From an uncultured Lachnospiraceae bacterium (GTDB lineage: Bacteria; Bacillota; Clostridia; Lachnospirales; Lachnospiraceae), in assembly GCA_947246015.1 (NCBI GenBank), contig CAMXQE010000019.1, forward strand, positions 1 through 64,000: a stretch of 64,000 nucleotides of DNA. Direction: 5' to 3'. Under the pieces are notes generated by a model. The model searched no databases, was not told the origin of the DNA, and worked only from the letters and a program-made list of their open reading frames with translations. Positions 54,138 through 63,153 of this stretch are shown piece after piece (position 1 is the first letter of the stretch; each line of letters begins with the position of its first letter). A program made the position numbers and the translations under genes.

Positions 54138-55030
54138 CGCTTCATCCCTGCCTTTTCTTCCGATTCTTTGATTCCCGCTTCCTTTGCTTCCCCCAATTCC
54201 TTTTCCCTTGCTTCCCGCTCTTCCCTCACCTTTTCATACCGGTACCAGACACCGGAATATAGGATATTGCGAAGTATTTCGATATGGTCAAGAATAGGCA
54301 GTTTTTCAAATTCCCTGGAACACTCCGACATCATCAGAACCAGGATTTCCCTGCACTGTCCTTCAAAATCGGGATTCCCGTACATCTTCCGGAACGGATT
54401 ATAACTGCCGCTCTTTATATCTCTTTCCACATCTTCGTATGCATCGCACAGATAAATGAATTTCCCCAGATACAATCCCATGCGGGACAGATTATCCTTC
54501 CACTCATCTTCCTTATAAACCAGTATTTCCGCCATGATTTCACCGAAAAGGCGGGACATTCCGTCAATATCCACACACCCTTCCTTCTCCTTCTGTGTCA
54601 GCCGGCGCATTGCATTCTCGATACGCCGTACTTTATCTCCGTATTTCTTTCCTACGGTATGATATCCCTTTTCTAGCAGACCGGCATACAGACGTTTCAT
54701 ATACTTCCTGTCATCCATCCAATCGTCCATGCATTTATAATAAGATAAAAGGATATTCATATCCGCCGCATATTCCGTAAACTCATTTATTTTCGTCATA
54801 TGCCGCTCAAACGGATGAGCCGCGCACTTACACCGGGCCGTTGCCGTATCCGGCTCATACAGCCCCGATAAAAGCATAATCACAAAAGTCATATCATAAG
54901 ACAGGGAAAGCTGTCCCGTCAGCCCGTACTTTTCCTTCAGCAAACGGCACAGCCCGCAATAATAGGCATGGTATATATCAAATTCCCTGAATTTCATATC
55001 TCCTTTGTTGATAATCACATAACCAAACAT
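54134..55030 (-). CDS. DUF5685 all-helical protein
   Basis: 298 residues. It begins [19 protein letters not shown] and has [13 protein letters not shown] (paired Cys). Two acidic motifs, [11 protein letters not shown] and [19 protein letters not shown], resemble the Asp-rich motifs of squalene/phytoene synthases, but the likeness is only to the eye. ATG 55030 follows GGGAGGAGCGGCT. It is translationally coupled to the J-domain gene. The family has no assigned function. Confidence 0.82.
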   Translation of the reverse strand: MFGYVIINKGDMKFREFDIYHAYYCGLCRLLKEKYGLTGQLSLSYDMTFVIMLLSGLYEPDTATARCKCAAHPFERHMTKINEFTEYAADMNILLSYYKCMDDWMDDRKYMKRLYAGLLEKGYHTVGKKYGDKVRRIENAMRRLTQKEKEGCVDIDGMSRLFGEIMAEILVYKEDEWKDNLSRMGLYLGKFIYLCDAYEDVERDIKSGSYNPFRKMYGNPDFEGQCREILVLMMSECSREFEKLPILDHIEILRNILYSGVWYRYEKVREEREAREKELGEAKEAGIKESEEKAGMKR

Positions 55031-55123
55031 AGCCGCTCCTCCCAGCAATCGGTTTTCCTTGTTATATCCTAACCCCTTACCGGAAAGATGACAATAAACG
55101 GCTTATAAACAATTTATAAAAAA

Positions 55124-56476
55124 TTAAGAGTGCATTTCCTTCACCGCGCTTAAAAACAAATCCTTCTGGCTGAGCAGGAACAGGCGGCGGCTCTCAGGAA
55201 TGTTCAGAATCCGGAATGCATCTTCCGGCGAAGAGACGATACGCCCCTCACAGTCCACATAACAGGTTGCCAGCCCCAGATTCCCTGCCTCCAGACGGAA
55301 TACATCCTCTGTCATCGTGAAAGTAACGGGCCGTACTTCCGGTTCCATGTCCGTCTCCTCCAATAACGGTTCCTTATACCCGTATCTTTTATCCAAAGCA
55401 TGTCCCGGCAGTACCTCCACCGCTAAATTCATACCTTCCTCCTTCGCTGCTTTCCGTACCCGCTCCGCAAAGGACTCAGCCTGCCCTTCCCTCCTGTTTT
55501 CGTATATCAGGATGCGTTTCTGTCCTTTTAAAAGCTCCTTTAATTTTCTCTCCGAATGGACGACCGGATGTATCTTATAATCCTCCGCCCTGCCAAGTCT
55601 CCCGTGAATGGCGTCATCATACGCATGCATAACCGTTTTGGTTCTGTTTTCCTCACCCAGATAAAGGTCGTTGCAGACCACCTCAAATATCCCTTCCAAA
55701 AAGGCAGTGCACATTCCTTCCCAATTTTCCTTCGGCGTGTATTTCATGAAAAACCGTATCCAGTTCCTCCATGAGTAATACAGCGGGAAGGTATTGACCG
55801 TTTCCTTCTTCGCCCCCATACAGTGCAGTACTTTCGAACGCCCGATGGACGCCACCTTATAACCTGCCCGGTTGCAGAGAAGTCCCCACTCGGTATCATC
55901 CCAATAGAGGAAATTTTCCTCCGGCAGAGGGCCTATCTCCCGTATCAGGGAAGTCCGCACCAATACGGAGCAGGCGGCTACCGCATCTGAATAGACCACT
56001 TCCGGCATGGAACCGTCTTCCAGCCGGTTATAATATTTCGCCTCACAGCAGTATTCCTCCCACACAATGTCAATACCGAACTGCTGCACATAATCCGGCG
56101 CCTCCATATGATACACCTTCGAACCGCACATTCCCGTCTCCGGATGCTGTTCCATAAAGTCATGCAGTTCCCCTATGGCATTCTCATCCACCAGCACATC
56201 GTTATCCAGGCACCAGACATACTCATACCCTTTTCCCAGGGCATACTGGATTCCCGTATTGAATCCTCCGCTTCCGCCCAGGTTCTCCCTGTTTACGAAC
56301 AGCTGCACCTGCTCCCCGTATTTCCCGCGTATCTGCTCCACCGAATCATCCGTAGAAGCATTATCCACTACGATGATGTCAAAATCCCGAAAGGCGGACT
56401 CCAGCACACTCTGTATACACTCCGTTACATAGGCGCTTTTGTTATAATTGCATATGACTGCCGCTATCTTCTTCAT
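55124..56476 (-). CDS. Family 2 glycosyltransferase, rhamnosyltransferase-like
   Basis: 450 residues. The GT-A domain has AVICNYNKSAYVTECIQSVL, IIVVDNASTDDSVEQI, NLGGSGGFNTGI and the metal motif WCLDNDVLVDE, and the WGLLCNRAGYKVA segment is typical of GlfT2/WbbL-type enzymes. A C-terminal region of about 150 residues has no family I can name. ATG 56476 follows AAAGGAG at a long spacing of about 13. It likely adds a sugar to a surface polysaccharide in the cytoplasm. Confidence 0.9.
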   Translation of the reverse strand: MKKIAAVICNYNKSAYVTECIQSVLESAFRDFDIIVVDNASTDDSVEQIRGKYGEQVQLFVNRENLGGSGGFNTGIQYALGKGYEYVWCLDNDVLVDENAIGELHDFMEQHPETGMCGSKVYHMEAPDYVQQFGIDIVWEEYCCEAKYYNRLEDGSMPEVVYSDAVAACSVLVRTSLIREIGPLPEENFLYWDDTEWGLLCNRAGYKVASIGRSKVLHCMGAKKETVNTFPLYYSWRNWIRFFMKYTPKENWEGMCTAFLEGIFEVVCNDLYLGEENRTKTVMHAYDDAIHGRLGRAEDYKIHPVVHSERKLKELLKGQKRILIYENRREGQAESFAERVRKAAKEEGMNLAVEVLPGHALDKRYGYKEPLLEETDMEPEVRPVTFTMTEDVFRLEAGNLGLATCYVDCEGRIVSSPEDAFRILNIPESRRLFLLSQKDLFLSAVKEMHS

Positions 56477-56710
56477 TCTGATAACCGTTCTCCTTTCCAA
56501 TCTGCTGATATGTACCCGGAAAGCGGAACCCCGGAGCATTTTTCAAACACGCTCCGGCGCTGGAAATGCCGCCCTTCCGCCCTGTCCACATTCTCTTGTT
56601 TTCCCTTTCAAAACACATTCCTTATTTGTTTGTATTCTCTTCAAACACTTATTTGTTGTCATTTTCATCTATTATACTATGAAATCATCGAAAAAACAAT
56701 GTTTTATTCT

Positions 56711-56770
56711 CTGATTAACACGGAAATCGTCTGATTAAAAATTGACATTGCTCCCGATACTTTCTATAAT
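56711..56770 (+). promoter_or_regulatory. Consensus promoter with upstream direct repeats for the GH2 gene
   Basis: Exact TTGACA (56742-56747), 17-base spacer and exact TATAAT (56765-56770). Two direct repeats CTGATTAA (56711-56718, 56731-56738), spaced by two helical turns, lie just upstream and could bind a regulator. The rest of the gap 56477-56838 holds a CGGAGC / GCTCCG hairpin around a TTTTTCAAACACG repeat (56535-56556). Confidence 0.8.
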
Positions 56771-56838
56771 ATAACCATAACTAAACTATAAACCGAAGGG
56801 AATACTCCCTCCTCTCATCCGCACGAGGTAAATAGTCT

Positions 56839-58758
56839 ATGGATATCCTGGATGCAGCCCTTAATATTAACAAAACACACGAAGACGATGTACTCGCCCG
56901 CCTCACTACTGTTTGGGGAGAAGCGCTTGACCCGGAACATGTTCTGGAAGAGTATCCGCGGCCTCAGCTAAAACGCGGCAGCTATACCAATTTAAACGGT
57001 TATTGGAATTATGCCATCACCGATTCCCCCGCCGCCCCATCCGCCTATGACGGACGGATTCTCGTGCCTTTCTCTCCGGAAAGTATCTTATCCGGCGTGG
57101 AACGGCAGCTGAAACCGGATGAATATCTTTGGTATGAACGGACGATTTTCCTTACTTCCGATACATACCGTTCTCTCTGCCCGGCCGCCTCCGTTCCGGC
57201 CCCGCACATCGCTCATTCCGAACAGGAAAACGTTTCCGCCGGCAGCCGCTTCCCGCAAAAACTCCTCCTTCACTTCGGAGCAGTAGACCAGACCGCTATC
57301 GTCTATCTCAACGGACGGAAAGTCTGCTCCCATACAGGCGGTTATCTGCCCTTTGAAGCGGATATCACAGAATTTGTCAAAGAGGGTGAAAACATCCTGA
57401 CCCTGCGGGTACAGGATTCCAGCGATACTTCTTTTCACAGCCGTGGAAAACAGACCTTAAAGCGCGGCGGCATGTTCTATACCGCCCAGAGCGGCATATG
57501 GCAGACCGTATGGATGGAAATGGTTCCGGAAAACCATATACGGAAACTCTATTTGACGCCCGATTACGACCACGGGGAAATCCACCTCCGCCTGCTCGCT
57601 TCCGAACAGACATCCGCTTTTGTTAAAATCAGCATCTATGCCAAAGAAAGATGCATTTATCAGGGTTCCTGCCAGACCCCCGAAGGAAACAGCCGTTTCG
57701 AAGCCCGCATAAAACTTTCCGAACTGCACCCGTGGACGCCGGAAACTCCCTTTTTATACGGGCTGTCGCTGCAATACGGAGAGGACCGGATAGAAAGCTA
57801 TTTTGCACTGCGCAGCTTTACTGTAGAGCCGGATGAAACAGGAACGATGCGTTTCTGCCTGAACCGCAAACCCTGCTTCCTTCACGGCGTACTGGACCAG
57901 GGTTACTGGCCCGACGGATTGTATACGGCCCCCTCGGACGAAGCGCTCATTTATGATATCGCCGCCATGCAGAAATTAGGCTTCAACATGATGCGGAAGC
58001 ATATTAAAATCGAAGCCGCACGCTGGTACTACCACTGCGACCGGATGGGTATGATTGTATGGCAGGATATGGTCAGCGGCGGCGACCATTATTCCCTGCC
58101 GCTGGTCTGCTACTTCCCCACCCTGTTTCCTGCCCTTTCCAATTGGATGAAAGATGACCGTTATAAACGATTCGGACGCGCTTCCAAAGCCGGACGCAGG
58201 GAATGGACAAAGGAATGTCTGGACACAGTGGATTATCTCTGCAATGTTCCTTCCATTGCCGTATGGGTTCCTTTCAACGAAGGATGGGGGCAGTTTGACG
58301 CCAAAAAAACAGCGGAAAAAATCAAAGAAAAAGACCCCACCCGTCCGGTAGACCATGCCAGCGGCTGGTTTGACCAGAAAGGCGGGGACTTTAAAAGCAT
58401 CCATAACTACTTCCGGAAATTAAAGGTTATCCGCGAGCCAAAGGCATCTGCAAGAGCTTTTGCCATTTCCGAATACGGCGGCTATGCCTGCCATATCGAA
58501 GACCATTCCAGTGTGGAACGTATTTTTGGCTACCGTAAATTCAACACCTGCGAAGAACTTACCTCTGCATTCCGCCGTTTAATCAGCAGAGACGTACTTC
58601 CCCTTGTCAAAAAAGGACTGAGCGCCGCAGTATACACACAGGTTTCCGACGTGGAAGAAGAAGTAAACGGCCTGCTCACTTACGACCGTAAAGTCTGCAA
58701 AGTATCGGCCCCCGAAGGTTCAAACAACCGCTCCAGTTTTCTTTTTACATGCAGATAA
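56839..58758 (+). CDS. Glycoside hydrolase family 2 (beta-galactosidase/glucuronidase-like)
   Basis: 639 residues, apparently cytoplasmic with no signal peptide. A sugar-binding jelly roll (YLNGRKVCSHTGGYLPFEADIT) is followed by an Ig-like domain and a TIM barrel. The acid/base Glu is in WVPFNEGWGQF and the nucleophile Glu probably in AISEYGGY. It hydrolyses a beta-linked glycoside; the sugar cannot be told. GAGGTAAATAGTCT precedes the ATG. The 3' end overlaps the convergent MATE gene by 79 bases. Confidence 0.93.
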   Translation: MDILDAALNINKTHEDDVLARLTTVWGEALDPEHVLEEYPRPQLKRGSYTNLNGYWNYAITDSPAAPSAYDGRILVPFSPESILSGVERQLKPDEYLWYERTIFLTSDTYRSLCPAASVPAPHIAHSEQENVSAGSRFPQKLLLHFGAVDQTAIVYLNGRKVCSHTGGYLPFEADITEFVKEGENILTLRVQDSSDTSFHSRGKQTLKRGGMFYTAQSGIWQTVWMEMVPENHIRKLYLTPDYDHGEIHLRLLASEQTSAFVKISIYAKERCIYQGSCQTPEGNSRFEARIKLSELHPWTPETPFLYGLSLQYGEDRIESYFALRSFTVEPDETGTMRFCLNRKPCFLHGVLDQGYWPDGLYTAPSDEALIYDIAAMQKLGFNMMRKHIKIEAARWYYHCDRMGMIVWQDMVSGGDHYSLPLVCYFPTLFPALSNWMKDDRYKRFGRASKAGRREWTKECLDTVDYLCNVPSIAVWVPFNEGWGQFDAKKTAEKIKEKDPTRPVDHASGWFDQKGGDFKSIHNYFRKLKVIREPKASARAFAISEYGGYACHIEDHSSVERIFGYRKFNTCEELTSAFRRLISRDVLPLVKKGLSAAVYTQVSDVEEEVNGLLTYDRKVCKVSAPEGSNNRSSFLFTCR

Positions 58759-60065
58759 GCCGGAATCAGGAAAGCATCCGCAAAAATCCATGCCAGCGGA
58801 CTGGCAAAACATACTCCGATAAACCCGAAGGACGGCACCAAAAACAAACCGGCCAGACTCCTTGCCACCATTTCACATACGCCGGCCAGAATCGCAAATG
58901 TACCGAATCCCATACCCTGTATGAGGAAACGCACGATATTCACCAATGCAAGCGGTATGTAGAAAGCACTGTTAATCATAAGCATCTGCTTAGCATTTGC
59001 CAGAAGCTCCGGATTCTCAGCATCGATGAACAATGCCGCCAGCCTGTCGCCAAACAGCGACAGCACTGCAAAGGCAATCAGGGAGTATACCACGCCCAGC
59101 AATATGCAGGCTTTCATTCCCTGTCCCAGCCGTTCCAGCTTCTTAGCCCCTACGTTCTGCCCGCCGTAAGTCGCCATCGTGGAACCCATGGCATCATAAG
59201 GACAGCAGAAAAACATCCCGACCTTGCCTGCAGCCGTTACAGACGCCACTGCCACGGAACCGAGCGTATTCACCGACGTCTGCAAAATCACACTGCCGAT
59301 TGCCGTAATGGAATACTGCAGCCCCATCGGAATTCCCATTCCGCACAGAGTTGCCATATGGGAAGGGTTCGGCCGCCACTCCTCCTTCTGTATATGTAAG
59401 AGGGGAAACTTCTTTATCATATACAAAAGGCACAATACGCCGGATACCCCCTGTGAAACCACCGTTGCAACCGCAGCCCCGGCAACTCCCATATCAAAAG
59501 TCAGGATGCAGATTAAATCCAGCGCAATATTCAACAGGGAAGACAGGGTAAGAAACACCAGCGGTGTCTTACTGTCGCCCATCGCGCGGATGATTCCCGA
59601 CAGCATATTATAAAGAAAAGTCGCCGGAATCCCGACAAAAATAATAAAAATATAACTATACGCATGTGCAAAAATATCTTCCGGCGTTTTCATAAGTTCC
59701 AGTATCTTCCCGCACAGCAGTGATGTAACCAGCGTCAATACCACTGCAAACGCAATGGAAAGCCACATGCAGTTCGCCGTAAACTGCCGCAGCCCCGAAT
59801 AATCCTTTGCTCCGAACTTGTGTGCCAAAGGTATGGCAAACCCATTGCAGATTCCCATGCAGAAACCGATAATAAGGAAGTTCACCGAACCGGTGCTTCC
59901 CACCCCCGCCAGCGCATTAACTCCCAGAAAACGCCCTACGATTACCGTATCCACCACACTGTAGAACTGCTGGAACAAAAAGCCGAATAAAAGCGGGATG
60001 GAAAATCCCAAAATCAGCTTCATCGGCGAACCCTGCGTCATATCTCTCGTTGAATCTTTCGCCAT
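58680..60065 (-). CDS. MATE-family efflux transporter (second)
   Basis: 461 residues and 12 helices: ILGFSIPLLFGFLFQQFYSVVDTVIVGRFLG, then AIPLAHKFGAKDYSGLRQF and the second half MGLQYSITAIGSVILQTSVN. ATG 60065 follows AGGTGG at five bases; a GTG three codons earlier is the alternative. Its end overlaps the GH2 gene on the other strand, so the two mRNAs would be complementary over 79 bases. Confidence 0.93.
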   Translation of the reverse strand: MAKDSTRDMTQGSPMKLILGFSIPLLFGFLFQQFYSVVDTVIVGRFLGVNALAGVGSTGSVNFLIIGFCMGICNGFAIPLAHKFGAKDYSGLRQFTANCMWLSIAFAVVLTLVTSLLCGKILELMKTPEDIFAHAYSYIFIIFVGIPATFLYNMLSGIIRAMGDSKTPLVFLTLSSLLNIALDLICILTFDMGVAGAAVATVVSQGVSGVLCLLYMIKKFPLLHIQKEEWRPNPSHMATLCGMGIPMGLQYSITAIGSVILQTSVNTLGSVAVASVTAAGKVGMFFCCPYDAMGSTMATYGGQNVGAKKLERLGQGMKACILLGVVYSLIAFAVLSLFGDRLAALFIDAENPELLANAKQMLMINSAFYIPLALVNIVRFLIQGMGFGTFAILAGVCEMVARSLAGLFLVPSFGFIGVCFASPLAWIFADAFLIPAYLHVKRKLERLFEPSGADTLQTLRS

Positions 60066-60233
60066 TTTTTCCACCTGACCTTTCCTTTTTCATAATCTCC
60101 TCAACCTTTTTGGTGAAAACCGTACACTATTATCCATCTTCCTATTGTGTCTGTCAATAGAAAAAATAAGGTATTTGACAGAAGGAGTGAAAAGGTCCCG
60201 AAAATTTCCACTTTAGTATATCATATGTTTTTA

Positions 60234-60262
60234 TTGGTTCCGATACATAATTATGCTATAAT
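60234..60262 (+). promoter_or_regulatory. Promoter of the Phd/ParE-type locus
   Basis: TTGGTT (60234-60239), a 17-base spacer and TATAAT (60257-60262), with a TGC before it that makes an extended -10. Confidence 0.65.
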
Positions 60263-60288
60263 TGTGTCAAAGAAAGGAGTGAAGCATT

Positions 60289-60552
60289 ATGCCACTTATT
60301 ATGCCTATCAAGGATTTACGTAATACAACCGAAATTTCCAATATTGCACACAAGGCGCAGGAGCCTATTTTTATTACCAAAAATGGATATAGCGACCTGG
60401 TTGTAATGAGCAGTGAATTGTATGATAAATTCGCAAGGATTAACCGCATTGACCAAGCTATCTACGAATCCGAACAGGAAATTGCAAACGGAGCAGAAGC
60501 AGCCGATGCAGAGATAGTTTTTGCAGAATTGGAGAGAAAGCATTTTGGATAA
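60289..60552 (+). CDS. Phd/YefM-family antitoxin
   Basis: 87 residues. The Phd/YefM fold is seen in IMPIKDLRNTTEISNIAHKA, IFITKNGYSDLVVMSSELYD; the C-terminal helix (EIVFAELERKHFG) should bind the toxin. AAAGGAGTGAAGCATT precedes the ATG. Its last eight bases overlap the toxin start. Confidence 0.93.
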   Translation: MPLIMPIKDLRNTTEISNIAHKAQEPIFITKNGYSDLVVMSSELYDKFARINRIDQAIYESEQEIANGAEAADAEIVFAELERKHFG

Positions 60553-60847
60553 ATACAAGGTAATGATTAATCCCAGAGCAATACGCGAATTAGACAACAT
60601 TTACGAATATATTGCAAATGAGAAATTGGCTCTTGAAAATGCAAAAGGACAGGTTGACAGAATTAAGAAAGCTGTTTTAAGTTTAGACACTTTTCCACAG
60701 TCTCATCAAGAGCAAAACGAGGGCAGATATGCCGGAAAGAGTTATAGACAGTTGATGATTGATAACTATATTGCTATCTTCCGCATTAACGAACCGCACA
60801 AAACGGTTTATGTGGTAACGATACAGTATCAAGGAAGAAATCTATAA
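60545..60847 (+). CDS. RelE/ParE-family toxin
   Basis: 100 residues: DKYKVMINPRAIRELDNIYEYI, then YAGKSYRQLMIDNYIAIFRI and TVYVVTIQYQGRNL. The fold is that of mRNA interferases or gyrase poisons; the Arg/Tyr pattern does not decide between them. A TTG start at 60545 is chosen because GGAG lies nine bases before it and homologues begin at DKYKV; the first ATG is six codons later. The locus is richer in A+T than its surroundings. Confidence 0.92.
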   Translation: MDKYKVMINPRAIRELDNIYEYIANEKLALENAKGQVDRIKKAVLSLDTFPQSHQEQNEGRYAGKSYRQLMIDNYIAIFRINEPHKTVYVVTIQYQGRNL

Positions 60848-60881
60848 GATATGCGCCAAAGGCTGTGCGTTCCATTCGGCA

Positions 60882-61322
60882 TCATATAGAATAATCCGCA
60901 AAACCCTCCCGTTTCTGCTGGCGTTCCATTAAGTCTCCTATGGTCACGCCGTCCACGACCCGGTTTATGGCCTCGTTTAACTCTTTCCAGACTCCGAGTG
61001 TCTCACAGGTATCACAGCGTTCGCATTCGTTTACCTTGTCGTCTAAACAGGCCACCGGACAAAGCGAACCTTCTGTCAGTCTGAGAATCATTCCCACTGT
61101 ATAGGAATGGGGGTCGTCCGCTATCCGGTATCCGCCCTGCGCGCCTCTGGTGCTCTTCACATATCCGGCTTTATTCAGGATGGAAATAATCTGTTCCAGA
61201 TATTTCTCCGATATACCCTGACGTTCCGCTATCTGCTTTACCTTAATATGCCCGCCTGTATTATGCAATGCCAAATCCAGCATGACTCTTACCGCATAGC
61301 GTCCTTTTGTGGATATTTTCAT
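60882..61322 (-). CDS. Rrf2-family regulator with cysteine cluster
   Basis: 146 residues. A winged helix (MKISTKGRYAVRVMLDLALH, QGISEKYLEQIISILNKAGY, STRGAQGGYRIA) is followed by a cluster CPVACLDDKVNECERCDTCE that could hold an iron-sulfur centre as in IscR. CymR, of the same family but without a cluster, controls sulfur amino-acid uptake. It lies 62 bases downstream of metQ on the same strand. GGAGAATCTGGG precedes ATG 61322. Confidence 0.92.
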   Translation of the reverse strand: MKISTKGRYAVRVMLDLALHNTGGHIKVKQIAERQGISEKYLEQIISILNKAGYVKSTRGAQGGYRIADDPHSYTVGMILRLTEGSLCPVACLDDKVNECERCDTCETLGVWKELNEAINRVVDGVTIGDLMERQQKREGFADYSI

Positions 61323-61384
61323 CCCAGATTCTCCTTCCATTCCCGTTCCGCAACTACCCTGTTATTCCTATACAGTTACTTCTG

Positions 61385-62215
61385 TTAATTAAAAGGCACG
61401 ACCGACCCCTGATATTTGTCGTTGATGAACTTCTCGATATCATCGGACTTTAACACATCCACCAGGGCTTTTACGCCTGCATTGTTTTCATTTCCCTCTT
61501 TTACTACGATGACATTTACATATGTCTTTGCCGCTTCGGAATCCGAAGTCTCATATGCCAGGGCGTCTGTCTGCGCATTTAATCCGGCCTGCAATGCATA
61601 ATTGCCGTTAAGTACCACGAAGGAAGTTTCTCCGATAACCCTCGCTACCTGTGCAGCCTCCAGCTCCACGATTTCTATGTTATGCGGATTGTCCGCAATG
61701 TCGTTTTTGGTTGCTTCTATTCCTGCACCCTCTTTTAATGTCAGGATGCCGTTGTCCTGAAGCAGCAGCAAAGCCCTCGCCTCATTGGTCGTATCATTGG
61801 GAATCGCAATGGTTGCCCCGTCCGAAATATTGGCAAGGTCGGATTCCGTCCCGCCATAGATTCCCAGCGGTTCATAATGGATTTCTCCTACATTGACAAG
61901 ATGGGTGCCTCTTTCTTCATTAAAACTGTCCAGATACGGCGTATGCTGGAAATAATTGCAATCAAAGTCACCCGCCTCTACCACTTCATTGGGCTGTACA
62001 TAATCGTTAAACACCGTCACCTGTAAATCCCATCCCTGCTCCGCCAGAATCGGTTTAGCCGCTTCCAGTATTTCCGCATGGGGAACTTCTGTTGCCGCCA
62101 CGGTAATCGTCCCCCCGTCTTTTCCCGACGCTCCACATGCCGTCAGTGTGCCTGCTGCCAAAACAACTGCAAGGACAACTGCCAAAACTTTCTTCTCCAC
62201 TACTTTCTTTTTCAT
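61385..62215 (-). CDS. metQ: Methionine ABC transporter binding lipoprotein (NlpA/MetQ)
   Basis: 276 residues. The signal peptide with lipobox AGTLTACGASG precedes the NlpA fold (VAATEVPHAEILEAAKPIL, VEAGDFDCNYFQHTPYLDSF, IAIPNDTTNEARALLLLQ). It delivers D- or L-methionine to MetNI. ATG 62215 has GGAGG at seven bases. Frames reaching further upstream run into the tandem repeats and were not used. Placement after metN-metI is standard. Confidence 0.95.
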   Translation of the reverse strand: MKKKVVEKKVLAVVLAVVLAAGTLTACGASGKDGGTITVAATEVPHAEILEAAKPILAEQGWDLQVTVFNDYVQPNEVVEAGDFDCNYFQHTPYLDSFNEERGTHLVNVGEIHYEPLGIYGGTESDLANISDGATIAIPNDTTNEARALLLLQDNGILTLKEGAGIEATKNDIADNPHNIEIVELEAAQVARVIGETSFVVLNGNYALQAGLNAQTDALAYETSDSEAAKTYVNVIVVKEGNENNAGVKALVDVLKSDDIEKFINDKYQGSVVPFN

Positions 62216-62227
62216 AACTTTTCCTCC

Positions 62228-62480
62228 TATTCCAGTTCCGCCGCCTTCCTTCCGGCACCTTTTCCGCAGAGCAATTTCTGCCTGCTTCACACTCATAAAT
62301 TGCTCTGGGTACCGTCCGGACAACGGCTGTTCTTTTATTCCAGTTCCGCCGCCGCCCTTCCAGTACCTTTTTCCGCAGAGAAATTTCTGTCTGCTTTGCA
62401 GCCATAATTTTCTCTGGGCACTGTACGGCGCGGCGGCTGTTTTTTTATTCCAGTTCCGCCGCCTTCCTTCCGGCGGCGAA
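62228..62480. repeat. Binding-protein leader repeats, family B, two and a half tandem copies
   Basis: Units at 62228-62335 and 62336-62445 (108 and 110 bases) and a partial third to about 62480, each starting TATTCCAGTTCCGCCG. The inner stem is CAGAGCAATTT / AAATTGCTCTG in the first and CAGAGAAA / TTTTCTCTG in the second, so both sides changed together. They lie between metI and metQ, covering most of the gap. Confidence 0.85.
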
Positions 62481-62487
62481 TGTTTTA

Positions 62488-63153
62488 TTATCCGGTAATC
62501 CGCTTATCCAGCTTCTTTGAAAGCTTCGTACCTATTACCTGTAATATCTGTACCAATATGACCAGCAGCACTACGGTCACTATCATGATATCCGCCTGAT
62601 AACGGTAGTATCCGTAGCGGATAGCCACGTCTCCCAGACCGCCGCCGCCTACTACTCCGGCCATTGCCGAATAGCCCAGAATCGTTCCCAATGCAATCGT
62701 AGCCCCTACAATCAAAGAGGTCCGCGCCTCTGCCAGCAGCACTTTCCATACGATGGTTCCCGTTCCGGCTCCCATGCTCTGCGCCGCCTCGATGACACCT
62801 TTGTCTACTTCTAAAAGGGAAGACTCTACCAGCCTTGCAATAAACGGCGCTGCCGCTATGGTAAGCGGTACGATGGTTGCCGCTGCGCCGTAACTCTTTC
62901 CCACCACAAAGCGGGTAAACGGAATCAGCAGCATCAGCAAAATCAAAAACGGCACACTCCGCACCACATTCACCACTACATCCAGAATCTTATAAACAAT
63001 CGCATTGGGACGCAGTCCGTCTTTTGCCGTAATCACCAGCAGAATCCCCAAAGGAAGTCCCAGCACATAGGCGAATACGGTGGAGGTCAGCGTAATAAAT
63101 AAGGTCGTCCCTGTCTCTCTCACCAGCATCATAATCGTCGCATTATCCCACAT
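62488..63153 (-). CDS. metI: Methionine ABC transporter permease
   Basis: 221 residues with five helices. Motifs: TLFITLTSTVFAYVLGLPLG, VVRSVPFLILLMLLIPFTR and the EAA loop EAAQSMGAGTGTIVWKVLL. It forms the membrane dimer with MetN below it. It overlaps metN by 11 bases. Confidence 0.96.
   Translation of the reverse strand: MWDNATIMMLVRETGTTLFITLTSTVFAYVLGLPLGILLVITAKDGLRPNAIVYKILDVVVNVVRSVPFLILLMLLIPFTRFVVGKSYGAAATIVPLTIAAAPFIARLVESSLLEVDKGVIEAAQSMGAGTGTIVWKVLLAEARTSLIVGATIALGTILGYSAMAGVVGGGGLGDVAIRYGYYRYQADIMIVTVVLLVILVQILQVIGTKLSKKLDKRITG

Noticed and set aside
62055-62405. Minus-strand frame with repeated KVxEGRRRNWN peptide between metI and metQ
   Set aside because: Arises from the tandem family B repeat; unit lengths of 108 and 110 do not keep frame, and stems are conserved rather than codons.
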